A stretch of DNA of 64,000 bases, from positions 40,701-104,700 of the forward strand of contig NZ_WFKJ01000004.1 of assembly GCF_009208075.1 (NCBI RefSeq). Direction: 5' to 3'. Within the stretch, counting starts at the first letter, position 1. Each line of letters begins with the position of its first letter. The DNA is from Poseidonibacter ostreae (GTDB lineage Bacteria; Campylobacterota; Campylobacteria; Campylobacterales; Arcobacteraceae). Below, piece after piece: positions 37,268 through 46,352 of this stretch. Position numbers and translations under genes: made by a program. A model generated the notes under the pieces. It was not told the DNA's origin. It made no database searches and was given only the letters and a program-made list of their open reading frames with translations.

Positions 37268-37978
37268 CTATAAGTCCTTTGTATTTTTAATAATTTGTTT
37301 AAAATCTTCTAAAATCCATGAAGCAGTTCCAATTAAGGCTCCATCAACTCCAGGTAAAGCACAAATATCTCTAACATTTGCAACTTTAACAGATCCACCA
37401 TATAAAAGTGGTTTATTTATTTTAGATTTAATAGCAGAGTGAACAGAAGTAATATCATCATTAGTTGCAGTTACACCAGTACCTATTGCCCAAACAGGTT
37501 CATAAGCTAGAATAAGATTTTCATAATTTGTATCAATTCCAACAAATTGTTCATAAACATACTCTAAAGTTTGTTCAATTCCTTGTTCTTTTACTTCTAA
37601 AGGCTCTCCAATACAATAGATTATTTTGTATCCAAGATTACTATAAAAAGAGAATTTTTTTGCTATTTCTTCTTGAGATTCACCTAAAATATGTCTTCTT
37701 TCACTGTGACCTATTAAAATTGTTTTAATTTCAAACTCTTCTAGTTGTTCTGTTCCAATTTCACCTGTAAAAGAACCCTTTTGCGTTGCATATGCATTTT
37801 GAGCTCCTATATTGAAATTTGAAACTGTATCAAATGAGTCTAATGATGTTGATGTTGGGAAAATATATACATCATTAGAAATCTCTTCTGATACTAAAAA
37901 ATCATTCACTTCTTTTACAAAAGAAGCAGTAGATTTTCTTGTATGGTTTGTTTTAAAGTTTGAAGCAATAATTGACAT
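37268..37978 (-). CDS. tpiA: triosephosphate isomerase
   Basis: Interconverts dihydroxyacetone phosphate and glyceraldehyde-3-phosphate. At 236 residues it is shorter than the usual 250, as in other Campylobacterota. Key residues are seen: ASNFKTNHTR (Lys of the substrate site), IGHSERRH (catalytic His), AYEPVWAIGTG (catalytic Glu) and the phosphate loop LYGGSVKVAN. Its start overlaps the pgk stop by one base. Confidence 0.95.
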   Translation of the reverse strand: MSIIASNFKTNHTRKSTASFVKEVNDFLVSEEISNDVYIFPTSTSLDSFDTVSNFNIGAQNAYATQKGSFTGEIGTEQLEEFEIKTILIGHSERRHILGESQEEIAKKFSFYSNLGYKIIYCIGEPLEVKEQGIEQTLEYVYEQFVGIDTNYENLILAYEPVWAIGTGVTATNDDITSVHSAIKSKINKPLLYGGSVKVANVRDICALPGVDGALIGTASWILEDFKQIIKNTKDL

Positions 37979-39177
37979 TAATCTTCCTCTATTACAAGTG
38001 CTTTAACACCTGGTAAGATTTTTCCTTCAATTAACTCTAAAGAAGCTCCACCACCAGTAGAAATAAATGTCATTTCATCTTCATCACCAGTTACTCTAAC
38101 TAAGTCAGCAGTATCTCCACCACCAACAACAGTTGTAGCAAATGAACTTGCAACTGCGTGAGAAACTTTTGTACTTCCTTTTGCAAATTTATCCATTTCA
38201 TAAACACCCATTGGGCCATTCCATAAAATTGTATTTGCATCTCTTAATGCAAGTGAAAACAATTGAGCACTTGCAGGTCCAATATCAAGGCCCATCCAGT
38301 TTTTAGGAATCTCTTGAACTGTAACATGCTTTGCAATTGCTTCTGCATCAAATGCTTCTGCTGCAACTACATCAACAGGTAAATATAATTTAACACCTAA
38401 TTTTTTTGCTTCATCCATAATTCTAATAGCTTCAGGAATTAAATCTTCTTCAACTAATGAATTTCCTACTTCATGACCTAAGGCTTTAAGGAATGTAAAT
38501 GCCATTCCTCCACCAATAATGATTTTATCAACTTTTGGTACAAGATTATAAAGTGCTTCTAATTTTCCTGAAACTTTTGAACCACCAACAATTGAAACAA
38601 ACGGACGTTTTGGCTCATGAACGATATGATGGAAAAATTTAATCTCTTTAGCAAGTAAGAACCCAGCTGCTTTTGAATTTACATCAAAATGTTTTGCAAT
38701 ACCTTCAACAGATGCATGTGCTCTATGAGATACTCCAAAAGCATCATTAACAAAAACATCAGCCATAGAAGCTAATTTTGCCGCAAATTCAGGGTCATTA
38801 TTCTTTTCACCATCGTTATATCTAAGGTTTTCTAAAAGTAAAATTTCACCCGGCTTAAGATTTTTAGCAATTTCAATTGTTTCTTCTCTTACAATATGCT
38901 CTGCCATTTTAATCTCTTGTTTTAAAAGAGTATGTAATCTTTTTGCAACTGGTTTTAATGAAAAGTCAGGATCAAATTTCTTCTTAGGTCTACCAAAATG
39001 AGATGCTAAGATAATTGAACAGTCATTATCAACACAATATCTGATTGTGTTAAGTGCAGATCTAATTCTTCTGTCATCTGTAATATTATTGTATTCATCC
39101 ATTGGAACATTAAAGTCACATCTAATAAATACTCTTTTCCCTGCTATATCAATATTTTTAAGTTCTTGTAATTTCAT
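37978..39177 (-). CDS. pgk: phosphoglycerate kinase
   Basis: Transfers phosphate between 1,3-bisphosphoglycerate and ADP. The 399-residue protein has the N-domain signature [14 protein letters not shown], the substrate-binding [20 protein letters not shown] at the hinge and the C-terminal GGGDTADLV nucleotide loop. Normal length. Between gap (21-base spacer) and tpiA (1-base overlap) in the glycolysis/gluconeogenesis operon; in this phylum the route runs mainly toward gluconeogenesis. Confidence 0.97.
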   Translation of the reverse strand: MKLQELKNIDIAGKRVFIRCDFNVPMDEYNNITDDRRIRSALNTIRYCVDNDCSIILASHFGRPKKKFDPDFSLKPVAKRLHTLLKQEIKMAEHIVREETIEIAKNLKPGEILLLENLRYNDGEKNNDPEFAAKLASMADVFVNDAFGVSHRAHASVEGIAKHFDVNSKAAGFLLAKEIKFFHHIVHEPKRPFVSIVGGSKVSGKLEALYNLVPKVDKIIIGGGMAFTFLKALGHEVGNSLVEEDLIPEAIRIMDEAKKLGVKLYLPVDVVAAEAFDAEAIAKHVTVQEIPKNWMGLDIGPASAQLFSLALRDANTILWNGPMGVYEMDKFAKGSTKVSHAVASSFATTVVGGGDTADLVRVTGDEDEMTFISTGGGASLELIEGKILPGVKALVIEED

Positions 39178-39198
39178 TTATTGCCTTTATTTTAATCT

Positions 39199-40194
39199 CT
39201 AGTTAGTAGCTACGTGTACACCCATATCAACAAGTCTTGAAGAGTAACCCCATTCATTGTCATACCATGCAAGAACTTTAACCATGTTTCCTTCAATAAC
39301 TTGAATAGTATCTAAAGGAACAACTGTTGATAACTCTTCACCATTAAAATCAGAACTAACTCTACCTTCAGTATCAATACCTAAAATACCTTTTAAGTAA
39401 CCAGTTGATGCACTTGTAAATGCAGCTTGAATCTCTTCTAAACTTGCATCTTTTTTAAGAGTAACTGTTAAGTCAACTAAAGAAACATTTGGAGTTGGTA
39501 CTCTAATTGCTTGACCATTTAATTTTCCATTTAAGTGTGGCATTACTTTACCAATAGCTTTAGCAGCTCCTGTTGATGCAGGAATTAAATTTGTAGCTCC
39601 TGCTCTACCTTTTCTTGGATCTTTTTTATCTTTTGCGTCTAAAATTGGTTGAGATGAAGTATATGAGTGAATTGTAGTCATTAAACCTTTTTCAATTCCA
39701 TACTCATCATCTAAAAGTTTTGCAACTGGCGCTAAACCATTTGTAGTACAAGATGCATTTGAAACAATAGCTTGACCAGCATAAGTTTTTTCATTAGCAC
39801 CCATTACGAAAGTTGGAGTATCATCTTTAGCAGGCGCAGACATAACAACCTTTTTAACTCCACTATCAATATAAGATTGAACTGAATCCATTGTTAAAAA
39901 TGCACCCGTACATTCTAAAACAACTTCAGCACCTAAAGCAGCAAATTCTAATTTAGCAGGATCTCTTTCACTTAAAAGCTTAGCTTTATCATTTCCAATA
40001 TAAACATATCCATCTTCTACTTTGATATCTTGTCTATTTCCATGAACAGTATCGTATCTAAGGTTATATTGAATCATCTCTTCACTACCACTAGCGTTAA
40101 CAGCTACTAATTCAACATCCTCTCTGTTAGCAACTATTCGTGCCACACATCTACCAATTCTTCCTAATCCATTAATTGCAACTTTAATAGCCAT
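39199..40194 (-). CDS. gap: glyceraldehyde-3-phosphate dehydrogenase
   Basis: Phosphorylating GAPDH, 331 residues. It has the NAD loop INGLGRIGRCVARI, the catalytic cysteine in SNASCTTNGLAP and the C-terminal WYDNEWGYSSR. First gene of the gap-pgk-tpiA-fabI series, divergent from nadD with a 90-base shared upstream region. AAGGG precedes the ATG. Confidence 0.97.
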   Translation of the reverse strand: MAIKVAINGLGRIGRCVARIVANREDVELVAVNASGSEEMIQYNLRYDTVHGNRQDIKVEDGYVYIGNDKAKLLSERDPAKLEFAALGAEVVLECTGAFLTMDSVQSYIDSGVKKVVMSAPAKDDTPTFVMGANEKTYAGQAIVSNASCTTNGLAPVAKLLDDEYGIEKGLMTTIHSYTSSQPILDAKDKKDPRKGRAGATNLIPASTGAAKAIGKVMPHLNGKLNGQAIRVPTPNVSLVDLTVTLKKDASLEEIQAAFTSASTGYLKGILGIDTEGRVSSDFNGEELSTVVPLDTIQVIEGNMVKVLAWYDNEWGYSSRLVDMGVHVATN

Positions 40195-40241
40195 ATTTTT
40201 CCCTTGTATAAATTGTAATTGTAGATATTTTATCGAAAAAT

Positions 40242-40250
40242 TGCTATAAT
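40242..40250 (+). promoter_or_regulatory. extended -10 promoter of nadD-rsfS
   Basis: TGCTATAAT, a perfect extended -10 element, 33 bases before the GTG start of nadD in the gap-nadD divergent region. Confidence 0.6.
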
Positions 40251-40283
40251 ATTATTTAAGTATATAATAAAGGTATGAATTAA

Positions 40284-40832
40284 GTGCAACTTGCAGTATT
40301 TGGTGGTAGTTTTGACCCCGTTCACATAGCTCATGAAGCAATTGTAAATGAGGCAATAAAAGAGCTTGATATTGATAAATTAGTTGTAGTTCCTACATAT
40401 TTAAATCCTTTTAAAAATAGCTTTCATTTAGAACCAAAAGTACGTGAAAAACTTTTAAAAAAAGTATTTTTAAATAATCTAAAAGTTGATATTAGTGATT
40501 ATGAAATAAAACAAAATAGAGCCGTTTATTCTATTGAAACTATCAAATATTTAAAAAATTTATATAAGCCATCAAAAATTTATTTAATTATTGGTGCAGA
40601 TAATGTAAAAGATTTAAATAAATGGGATTCAATTGATGAATTAAAAACTTTAGTTCAATTTGTTGTTGCTTCAAGAGAAGGTTTTACGAACAATGATTTT
40701 GTTCAGTTTAAAAACTTAAAAATTGATATAAATATCAGTTCTACAATGTTAAGAGATGAAATTGATTTAGATTTTATACCTATACAAATAAAAGAAGATA
40801 TAATAAATCTTCAAAGAAAAGAAAAAGGTTAA
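40284..40832 (+). CDS. nadD: nicotinate-nucleotide adenylyltransferase
   Basis: Adenylates nicotinate mononucleotide in NAD synthesis. The 182-residue protein starts with GTG; the only nearby ATG (40275) is closed by a stop. The nucleotidyltransferase HxGH-type motif GGSFDPVHIAHE is at residues 7-18, and the C-terminal ISSTMLRDEI (SSTxIR motif) is present. rsfS follows after 3 bases, the same pairing as in Campylobacter and many other bacteria. Confidence 0.94.
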   Translation: MQLAVFGGSFDPVHIAHEAIVNEAIKELDIDKLVVVPTYLNPFKNSFHLEPKVREKLLKKVFLNNLKVDISDYEIKQNRAVYSIETIKYLKNLYKPSKIYLIIGADNVKDLNKWDSIDELKTLVQFVVASREGFTNNDFVQFKNLKIDINISSTMLRDEIDLDFIPIQIKEDIINLQRKEKG

Positions 40833-40835
40833 TTC

Positions 40836-41156
40836 TTGAATAGATTAGAAACTATTAAAACGCTTTTAAATGAAAAAAAAGCAGAAAATATTGATGTTAT
40901 TGATTTAACATCAAAAGATTATATTGTTGATTATGTTGTGATTGCAACTACTTTAAACTCAAAACACGGTTTTGCATTATTAAACTACTTAAAAGAAGAG
41001 TTAAAACCACTTGGTGAAGAATTCTTAAGAGTAAATGAAGATGATAACTGGACTGTTATTGATTTAGGAGATATGTTTATTCACTTAATGAGTGAAGATT
41101 ATAGAAAGAAATACTCTTTAGAGGATTTTTTATCTCAATTAGACGCTAGAGCATAG
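40836..41156 (+). CDS. rsfS: ribosomal silencing factor RsfS
   Basis: Binds ribosomal protein L14 and blocks subunit joining under starvation. The 106-residue product uses a TTG start with AAAGG 7 bases upstream. DYVVIATTLNSKHGFALLNYLKEEL and WTVIDLGDMFIHLM are the conserved parts of the family (formerly Iojap). It is coupled to nadD and faces the argS-linked micropeptide gene across a very short gap. Confidence 0.93.
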   Translation: MNRLETIKTLLNEKKAENIDVIDLTSKDYIVDYVVIATTLNSKHGFALLNYLKEELKPLGEEFLRVNEDDNWTVIDLGDMFIHLMSEDYRKKYSLEDFLSQLDARA

Positions 41157-41166
41157 AATTTAAATT

Positions 41167-41286
41167 CTATTGCCCTTGTCGCATGATTTTATTATAATTA
41201 CCAGCTGCATCTTTAGCACCACCCATATTATCAGTATAAATAGCAATAGCAATTGCAATTGTTAAAATAATTATAAACCATTTCAT
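41167..41286 (-). CDS. 39-residue single-pass membrane micropeptide
   Basis: A tiny gene whose ATG overlaps the argS stop by one base (TAATG), which indicates translational coupling. The product begins MKWFIIILTIAIAIAIY, one hydrophobic helix, followed by a short polar tail (TDNMGGAKDAAGNYNKIMRQGQ split here as TDNMGGAKDAAG and NYNKIMRQGQ). No family is recognised. It would end 10 bases from the converging rsfS gene. The coupling, the membrane-protein composition and the absence of any other use of this space support it as a real gene. Confidence 0.6.
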   Translation of the reverse strand: MKWFIIILTIAIAIAIYTDNMGGAKDAAGNYNKIMRQGQ

Positions 41287-42875
41287 TACATTTTATCCTT
41301 AGCTTTAATTCCTAATAAATCCAAACCAACTCTAATACTCATTGCAGACATACTAAGAGCTTTTAGGTACATATTTTGTTCAGCACTTCCTACAACTTTA
41401 TAATCATTGTAAAACTTATGAATAGAAGCTGCTAATGAAGTTAAATATTCTGTAATTTTTTGCATTTCTCTTTTTGCAAAAGCTTCATTTAAAACTGAAC
41501 CTAATAATAAAGATTCATAAATTAAATTTAATCCATCTTGATTTAAATTTTCAAAACTTTCATCTTTAATATCATCAAAAGTTAATTCTGCTTTTTTAAA
41601 TACTTGATTAATTCTAGCATGCGCATAGTTAATATAAAAAATTGGGTTTGAGCTATCTTGATTAGTTAATCTATCTAAATCAAACTCTAAATGTGTATCA
41701 CTTTTTTTAGTTAAAAATACAAATCTTAAGGCATCTGAACCAATATCGTTTGTAATGTCAGACATTAAAATCACATTTCCAGCACGCTTACTCATTTTAT
41801 ATGGTTCACCACCTTTTAAAAGTGAAACCATTTGAGATAAAAGTACTTCAAGTTTTTTTGAATCATTACCTAAAAACTCAATTGCTGCTTTAACTCTTTT
41901 AATATAACCATGGTGATCTGCTCCCCAAATGTTAATATATTCATCAAAGCCTCTATCATACTTATTTTTATGATAAATAATATCTCCAGCTAAATAAGTA
42001 GGAATTCCATTATCTCTTACAACAACTCTATCAACATCATCACCAATATTAGTTGAACGAATCCAAACTTTTTCATCTTTTGTGTAAAGAGAATCATTGT
42101 TTTCTAAAACTTTTTTAGTCTCTTCCCATAAAGGATAAAGAGATTTCTCAGAAACAAATGTATTAAATTCAATACCTAAATCTTTTAAATCACTAACAAT
42201 TATATCCATAACTAAATCTTTTGCAAAGAAAGCTATCTCTTTATGTTTAGCCTCATCAAAGATTACGTCTTTTCCAAACTTTTCAATTACTACTTTAGCA
42301 ATATCAGTAAGATAATCACCTCTGTAGTAAGTTTCTGGATATTCAACATCAAGTTCATAAATAAACTCTTGAGCAGCCAAACAAATAGAAAGACCTAACA
42401 TATCCATTTGAGAACCAGCATCGTTTATATAATACTCAGTAGTAATATCAAAACCTAAGTGTCTTCCAACACGTGCAATTGTATCACCTTGTATTGCTCC
42501 ACGAGCATGACCAATATGTAAAGGACCAGTTGGATTTGCTGAAACATATTCTAAAAGAATTTTTTTATCTTTTTTTGTTTCTTTTGCAAAAGTATTTTCA
42601 TTGCTTAATGCATTATCAACTAAAGACTGTAAGAAATCATTTGATAATTTAAAGTTTATAAAACCTTTTACAGCTTCAACTTTTTCAAACATTGATGAAT
42701 CATCAAATTTTGATGCTAACTCATCTGCTATTATCATTGGAGATTTTCTTAACTCTTTTGCAAGTGAAAATGCAACTGGAGTTGCATAATGACCAAAAGA
42801 GATATCTTTTGGCTTCTCAAGTACAACACTTGTTTCTAATATATTTTCTATATATTCTTTTACTAAATTTTGCAA
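41286..42875 (-). CDS. argS: arginyl-tRNA synthetase
   Basis: Class I synthetase charging tRNA-Arg, 529 residues. The HIGH motif appears as GPLHIGHARGA, the KMSKS motif as YKMSKRAGN, and the C-terminal helical anticodon-binding DALR domain is complete. It lies 9 bases after tatA, the pairing known from Campylobacter, and its stop overlaps the start of a membrane micropeptide gene. Confidence 0.97.
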   Translation of the reverse strand: MQNLVKEYIENILETSVVLEKPKDISFGHYATPVAFSLAKELRKSPMIIADELASKFDDSSMFEKVEAVKGFINFKLSNDFLQSLVDNALSNENTFAKETKKDKKILLEYVSANPTGPLHIGHARGAIQGDTIARVGRHLGFDITTEYYINDAGSQMDMLGLSICLAAQEFIYELDVEYPETYYRGDYLTDIAKVVIEKFGKDVIFDEAKHKEIAFFAKDLVMDIIVSDLKDLGIEFNTFVSEKSLYPLWEETKKVLENNDSLYTKDEKVWIRSTNIGDDVDRVVVRDNGIPTYLAGDIIYHKNKYDRGFDEYINIWGADHHGYIKRVKAAIEFLGNDSKKLEVLLSQMVSLLKGGEPYKMSKRAGNVILMSDITNDIGSDALRFVFLTKKSDTHLEFDLDRLTNQDSSNPIFYINYAHARINQVFKKAELTFDDIKDESFENLNQDGLNLIYESLLLGSVLNEAFAKREMQKITEYLTSLAASIHKFYNDYKVVGSAEQNMYLKALSMSAMSIRVGLDLLGIKAKDKM

Positions 42876-42884
42876 TATCTACTC

Positions 42885-43121
42885 TTAAACTGTTTTAGTT
42901 TCGTTTTTGTCTTCTACTTTAGCTTCAGTTTCAGCTTTTTTTTCGATTTCATCATTTTTTTTATCAGCAACTTCAGTTTCTTCATCATCTTTTACAGCTT
43001 TTTTGAAGTTTTTAATTCCAGAACCAAGACCTTTAGCTAATTCAGGTATTTTTTTACCTCCAAATAGTAGTAATACTACTAGTGCTATTAATATCCATTC
43101 CATTCCGCCAGGCATTCCCAT
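42885..43121 (-). CDS. tatA: Sec-independent (Tat) translocase subunit TatA
   Basis: Pore-forming component of the twin-arginine export system in the inner membrane. The 78-residue protein has a short N-terminal helix, the [14 protein letters not shown] hinge and amphipathic helix typical of TatA, then a highly charged, Lys/Glu-rich tail. tatB and tatC are not in the window. It heads the tatA-argS operon. Confidence 0.95.
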   Translation of the reverse strand: MGMPGGMEWILIALVVLLLFGGKKIPELAKGLGSGIKNFKKAVKDDEETEVADKKNDEIEKKAETEAKVEDKNETKTV

Positions 43122-43184
43122 GACTAATCCTTATGTTAATTTGGACTTATTATAACTTTTTAATGCTTAAATTTTTTTTGTGAT

Positions 43185-43571
43185 TTACTTTAAAAGAAAA
43201 TTGATAATTTTATATCCAGAACCAGCAGCTATTATTGTTCCAAATAGATTTAGTACCATATTTGTTATTGCTAAATATGCTGATGTTCCAAAAAGTAAAT
43301 AAGATTCAATTGCGAAAGTAGAATATGTTGTAAGAGCTCCAAGAAAACCCGTAGTTAAAAATGCCTTAAATGTATCAGAAACAGTATAATGAGCAAAGTA
43401 TGCAAATAATATTCCTATTATAAAAGAACCAATTATATTTACAAGAAGAACTCCCATAGGAAAATCTAAAGGTATATATTTATTTGATAGATGAACACTA
43501 TAAGCTCTTGCAATTGCTCCAAGAAATCCTCCTGCTCCAATTGCTAAAATAGTTTGCCAACTAAGAGTCAT
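43185..43571 (-). CDS. crcB: fluoride exporter CrcB/Fluc
   Basis: Dual-topology small membrane channel exporting fluoride. The start ATG at 43571 gives 128 residues beginning MTLSWQTILAIGAGGFLGAIAR; a TTG at 43592 would add 7 charged residues and is less likely. Family residues are visible: GGFLGAIARA, NIIGSFIIGIL (the conserved Asn) and TTGFLGALTTYSTF. Its start overlaps the plsC end by 11 bases. No fluoride riboswitch is seen. A single copy suggests a homodimer. Confidence 0.92.
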   Translation of the reverse strand: MTLSWQTILAIGAGGFLGAIARAYSVHLSNKYIPLDFPMGVLLVNIIGSFIIGILFAYFAHYTVSDTFKAFLTTGFLGALTTYSTFAIESYLLFGTSAYLAITNMVLNLFGTIIAAGSGYKIINFLLK

Positions 43572-44247
43572 ACTTCTTAATCTCTTCTTCAAAAAGAGTT
43601 TTCATATTTTCTTCAGTGTCTTCAAACCAAGATGTAGTTTTGTCAGCTTGTACAGGGTCTAGATATATAACTTTTACAAGACCAGGTGTTGCTTCAAGTT
43701 TTTTTGAATCAACAATATTTCTAGTATTAAAAATTAAAACTGGTTGAACTTTTAATTTGTATTTATTAGCAACCATTTTTGCACCTGCTTTAAATTTAAG
43801 CATTTTTGTTCCATCAGATCTAGTACCCTCTGGAAACATTGCAATTGGTCGTCCTTTATCTAATCTATCTTTTACTTCTTTAAATAAATGTATTATCCCG
43901 GCTTTATTTTCTCTATCAATTGAGATCATTCTAGGTGCTTTTATAATATGACCAAAAAAGAATAAATCTGATATTTCTTTTTTTGCAACCCAAGCTAAAT
44001 CTCTATTATGAAGATATTCCACAATTATAATATCAAGTAAGGATTGGTGATTCATTAAAACTAAGTCACATGACTCATCTAAAGTACCTTGAGTTTGTAT
44101 TTTTATACCTAAGAATTTTATCTGAAGATTCATCCAAATTTTTATAACTTTATGAGTATGGTTCCTAAATAAATACATTGCACATACAGTAATAGCAACA
44201 GTAATTGAAAACTGAATTAAAAGTATTATTCCTCTAATTTTTGCCAA
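43561..44247 (-). CDS. plsC: 1-acyl-sn-glycerol-3-phosphate acyltransferase
   Basis: Adds the second acyl chain to make phosphatidic acid at the inner membrane. The 228-residue product has an N-terminal membrane helix, the NHQSLLD catalytic box (HX4D) and the substrate box FPEGTRSDG. It starts with TTG, with GGAAGAG shortly upstream inside the preceding gene, which it overlaps by 14 bases; no better start is available. Lies in the order of Campylobacter (near the purine genes). Confidence 0.9.
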   Translation of the reverse strand: MAKIRGIILLIQFSITVAITVCAMYLFRNHTHKVIKIWMNLQIKFLGIKIQTQGTLDESCDLVLMNHQSLLDIIIVEYLHNRDLAWVAKKEISDLFFFGHIIKAPRMISIDRENKAGIIHLFKEVKDRLDKGRPIAMFPEGTRSDGTKMLKFKAGAKMVANKYKLKVQPVLIFNTRNIVDSKKLEATPGLVKVIYLDPVQADKTTSWFEDTEENMKTLFEEEIKKYDS

Positions 44248-45304
44248 AATTCTCTTCCTTTATCCAACCAATAAATTTTTTATCAATTCCCATAACTTTA
44301 ATAAAATCTTTTTTTCTATTTAATATTTCAACTTTTTCTTTATTGTCTAGCTTGAAAAATATTGTAGAATTTTTAGTTGGTAGTATATAAATATATGAAT
44401 CTTTTTTTACAATACCCGTTCTATTTGGCATTAAGTAAATCACAGAAACAATCAATAATATAATTGAAATAGCTAAATATATTTTATTTCTTTTCCAAAT
44501 AAAAAGTAAAACAAATAATAGTAGTAATAAAACTACTGCCATTTTTTTATACTTCTCAAAACTTGAATCATTTGGATTTAAATCAGTTTGCGTACTAACT
44601 AATTCATTTTGTAAAATTAAAGGCACTGTTACAGTTACAAAACTTTTACTTGTAGTATTATAATATTTAAACTGTAGTTTTTTCTTATGTATTGGCATAA
44701 CTACATAATAAATCAAATTTTGATTAGGATAATTATCTATTAATTTTGAAGTACCTTGTTCTTTTATATCAAAAAGAGAAAAATCTTCAAGATTAGAATT
44801 AAGAGCATCAATATCAATTATTGTTAATGACTCTTTATTATTATACTGTTTTGTTTTATATGCTTTTAGTTTAAAATCTTTTGCAATTATATTAGAAAAT
44901 CTTTCATCACCTTTTGCGATATCAGAATAAGCAATATTTTTAGAAGATAAAGTACTTACTTCTATGACATTTCCATTTTTAACTAATTTATTGGAAAAAG
45001 TAGGCAGTCTAAAACTACCTTTATCAGCTTTAAAAAAGAACTTATTCTCATAGTTTGCACCAGATGTATTCACCCATTTGCTATTTGGATTAAGAACTTT
45101 TATATTTTTAGAGTTTGAAAAAGATGTTGTAATATAATCAAAGTTTTTTGTTGTAACTAAGGCTTTAATAGTTACTTCAAATTTTTGATTTTTATAAACT
45201 TGTTTAGGAATTTCTTTATATGAAACATATAAATTTTTTGCAGCAAATAAATTTATTGATAATAAAATATTTATTAAAATTATTAGAGTTAATGTTTTTT
45301 TCAT
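44234..45304 (-). CDS. periplasmic/membrane protein with BatD-like and SH3-like parts
   Basis: A 356-residue protein: signal peptide (MKKTLTLIILINILLSINLF), a periplasmic beta-rich region (about 22-240) resembling oxygen-tolerance/BatD-type domains, two adjacent transmembrane helices (about 255-295), and a C-terminal bacterial SH3-like domain (about 300-356, DSYIYILPTKNSTIFFKL, then FIKVMGIDKKFIGWI). The gene sits between the purine genes and plsC, the place where Campylobacter has a conserved unknown periplasmic protein. Function unknown; a cell-envelope role is likely. Confidence 0.78.
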   Translation of the reverse strand: MKKTLTLIILINILLSINLFAAKNLYVSYKEIPKQVYKNQKFEVTIKALVTTKNFDYITTSFSNSKNIKVLNPNSKWVNTSGANYENKFFFKADKGSFRLPTFSNKLVKNGNVIEVSTLSSKNIAYSDIAKGDERFSNIIAKDFKLKAYKTKQYNNKESLTIIDIDALNSNLEDFSLFDIKEQGTSKLIDNYPNQNLIYYVVMPIHKKKLQFKYYNTTSKSFVTVTVPLILQNELVSTQTDLNPNDSSFEKYKKMAVVLLLLLFVLLFIWKRNKIYLAISIILLIVSVIYLMPNRTGIVKKDSYIYILPTKNSTIFFKLDNKEKVEILNRKKDFIKVMGIDKKFIGWIKEENFGKN

Positions 45305-45322
45305 GATAAGCTTTTTAATAAA

Positions 45323-45348
45323 AAAGATATAGCAAAAGCTATATCTTT
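45323..45348 (-). terminator. terminator downstream of purQ
   Basis: An 11-bp stem (AAAGATATAGC, 45323-45333 with 45338-45348) with a 4-base loop; on the minus strand it is followed by TTTTTTATT. It overlaps the purQ stop codon. Confidence 0.82.
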
Positions 45349-46018
45349 ATTGTAAAAAACCTTTAAGCATTCTAACTCCATCATCACCACCAAGTAAATC
45401 TTCCATTGCTCGTTCTGGATGAGGCATTAAACCGAATACATTTTTTTCTTTATTACAAATACCTGCAATATTAGAAATAGAACCATTTAAGTTAGATTCA
45501 CTTCCCTCTTCATTACAATATCTTAATAAAATCTGACCATTTTCTTCTAACTCTTTTAAACCATTTGCATCAATAAAGTAGTTACCATCATGATGAGCAA
45601 CTGGAATATTTACAAGTTCATTTTCTTTTAGTAGTGATAAAAATGTATTATTATTATCAACAACTTTTAAGTTGTGAAATTTAGAAATAAAATGTAAAGA
45701 ATCGTTTCTTTTCATAGCACCAGGTAATAATCCAGCTTCTAATAAAATTTGAAATCCATTACAAATTCCTAAAATTTTACCACCATTAGCTGCATATTCT
45801 TGAACTGAATCCATGATATTTGCAAATCTAGCAATTGCACCTGATCTTAAATAATCACCATATGAAAATCCACCAGGAATTACTAAAAGGTCAGTATCTT
45901 CTGGAATATTCTTTTCTTTGTGCCAAACAATTTCTACGTTTGCACCTAATTGTTCAAAAGCATATTGTGTATCATACTCACAATTTGTTCCTGGAAATTG
46001 TAATACTGAAACTTTCAT
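45347..46018 (-). CDS. purQ: phosphoribosylformylglycinamidine synthase, glutaminase subunit
   Basis: Releases ammonia from glutamine for the FGAM synthase step of purine synthesis, together with PurS and PurL. The 223-residue class I amidotransferase has the nucleophile in GICNGFQIL and the catalytic His/Glu near the end (GLMPHPERAMED). The early LVIPGGFSYGDYLRSGAIA is diagnostic for PurQ. It follows purS by one base. purL is not in the window. Confidence 0.97.
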   Translation of the reverse strand: MKVSVLQFPGTNCEYDTQYAFEQLGANVEIVWHKEKNIPEDTDLLVIPGGFSYGDYLRSGAIARFANIMDSVQEYAANGGKILGICNGFQILLEAGLLPGAMKRNDSLHFISKFHNLKVVDNNNTFLSLLKENELVNIPVAHHDGNYFIDANGLKELEENGQILLRYCNEEGSESNLNGSISNIAGICNKEKNVFGLMPHPERAMEDLLGGDDGVRMLKGFLQ

Positions 46019-46019
46019 A

Positions 46020-46265
46020 TTAACCTACTATTTCGATATCGTAATCTTCAATAACAGTATTAGCAAGAAGTTTTTCACACATTTTTACAACTTCTTCTTT
46101 AGCTTGAGCTTCAGTTGAAGAGTTTAATTCAATAATAATTTGTTTACCAATTCTTACGTCTTTTACTACTTCTTTGAATCCTAAAGTATCTAAAGCATGG
46201 TGAGTTGCTTTACCTTGATCGTCTAATACGCCTTGTTTTAATGCTACATTTACAATTGCTTTCAT
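46020..46265 (-). CDS. purS: phosphoribosylformylglycinamidine synthase subunit PurS
   Basis: Small subunit (81 residues) that bridges PurQ and PurL in the split FGAM synthase. MKAIVNVALKQGVLDDQGKA and HALDTLGF are characteristic. Sits between purC and purQ; the arrangement shows that this organism uses the three-part enzyme rather than the long single-chain PurL. Confidence 0.95.
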   Translation of the reverse strand: MKAIVNVALKQGVLDDQGKATHHALDTLGFKEVVKDVRIGKQIIIELNSSTEAQAKEEVVKMCEKLLANTVIEDYDIEIVG

Positions 46266-46352
46266 TTATTCCCTTCAATTTATATTTTTGCGATTATATC
46301 TAAAATCACCTTTAGGTAATTTAGATATAAATCCTACTTAAGTTTTATAAAC

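Noticed and set aside
43572..43600. Possible fluoride riboswitch before crcB
   Set aside because: crcB overlaps plsC, so there is no leader where a riboswitch could fold.
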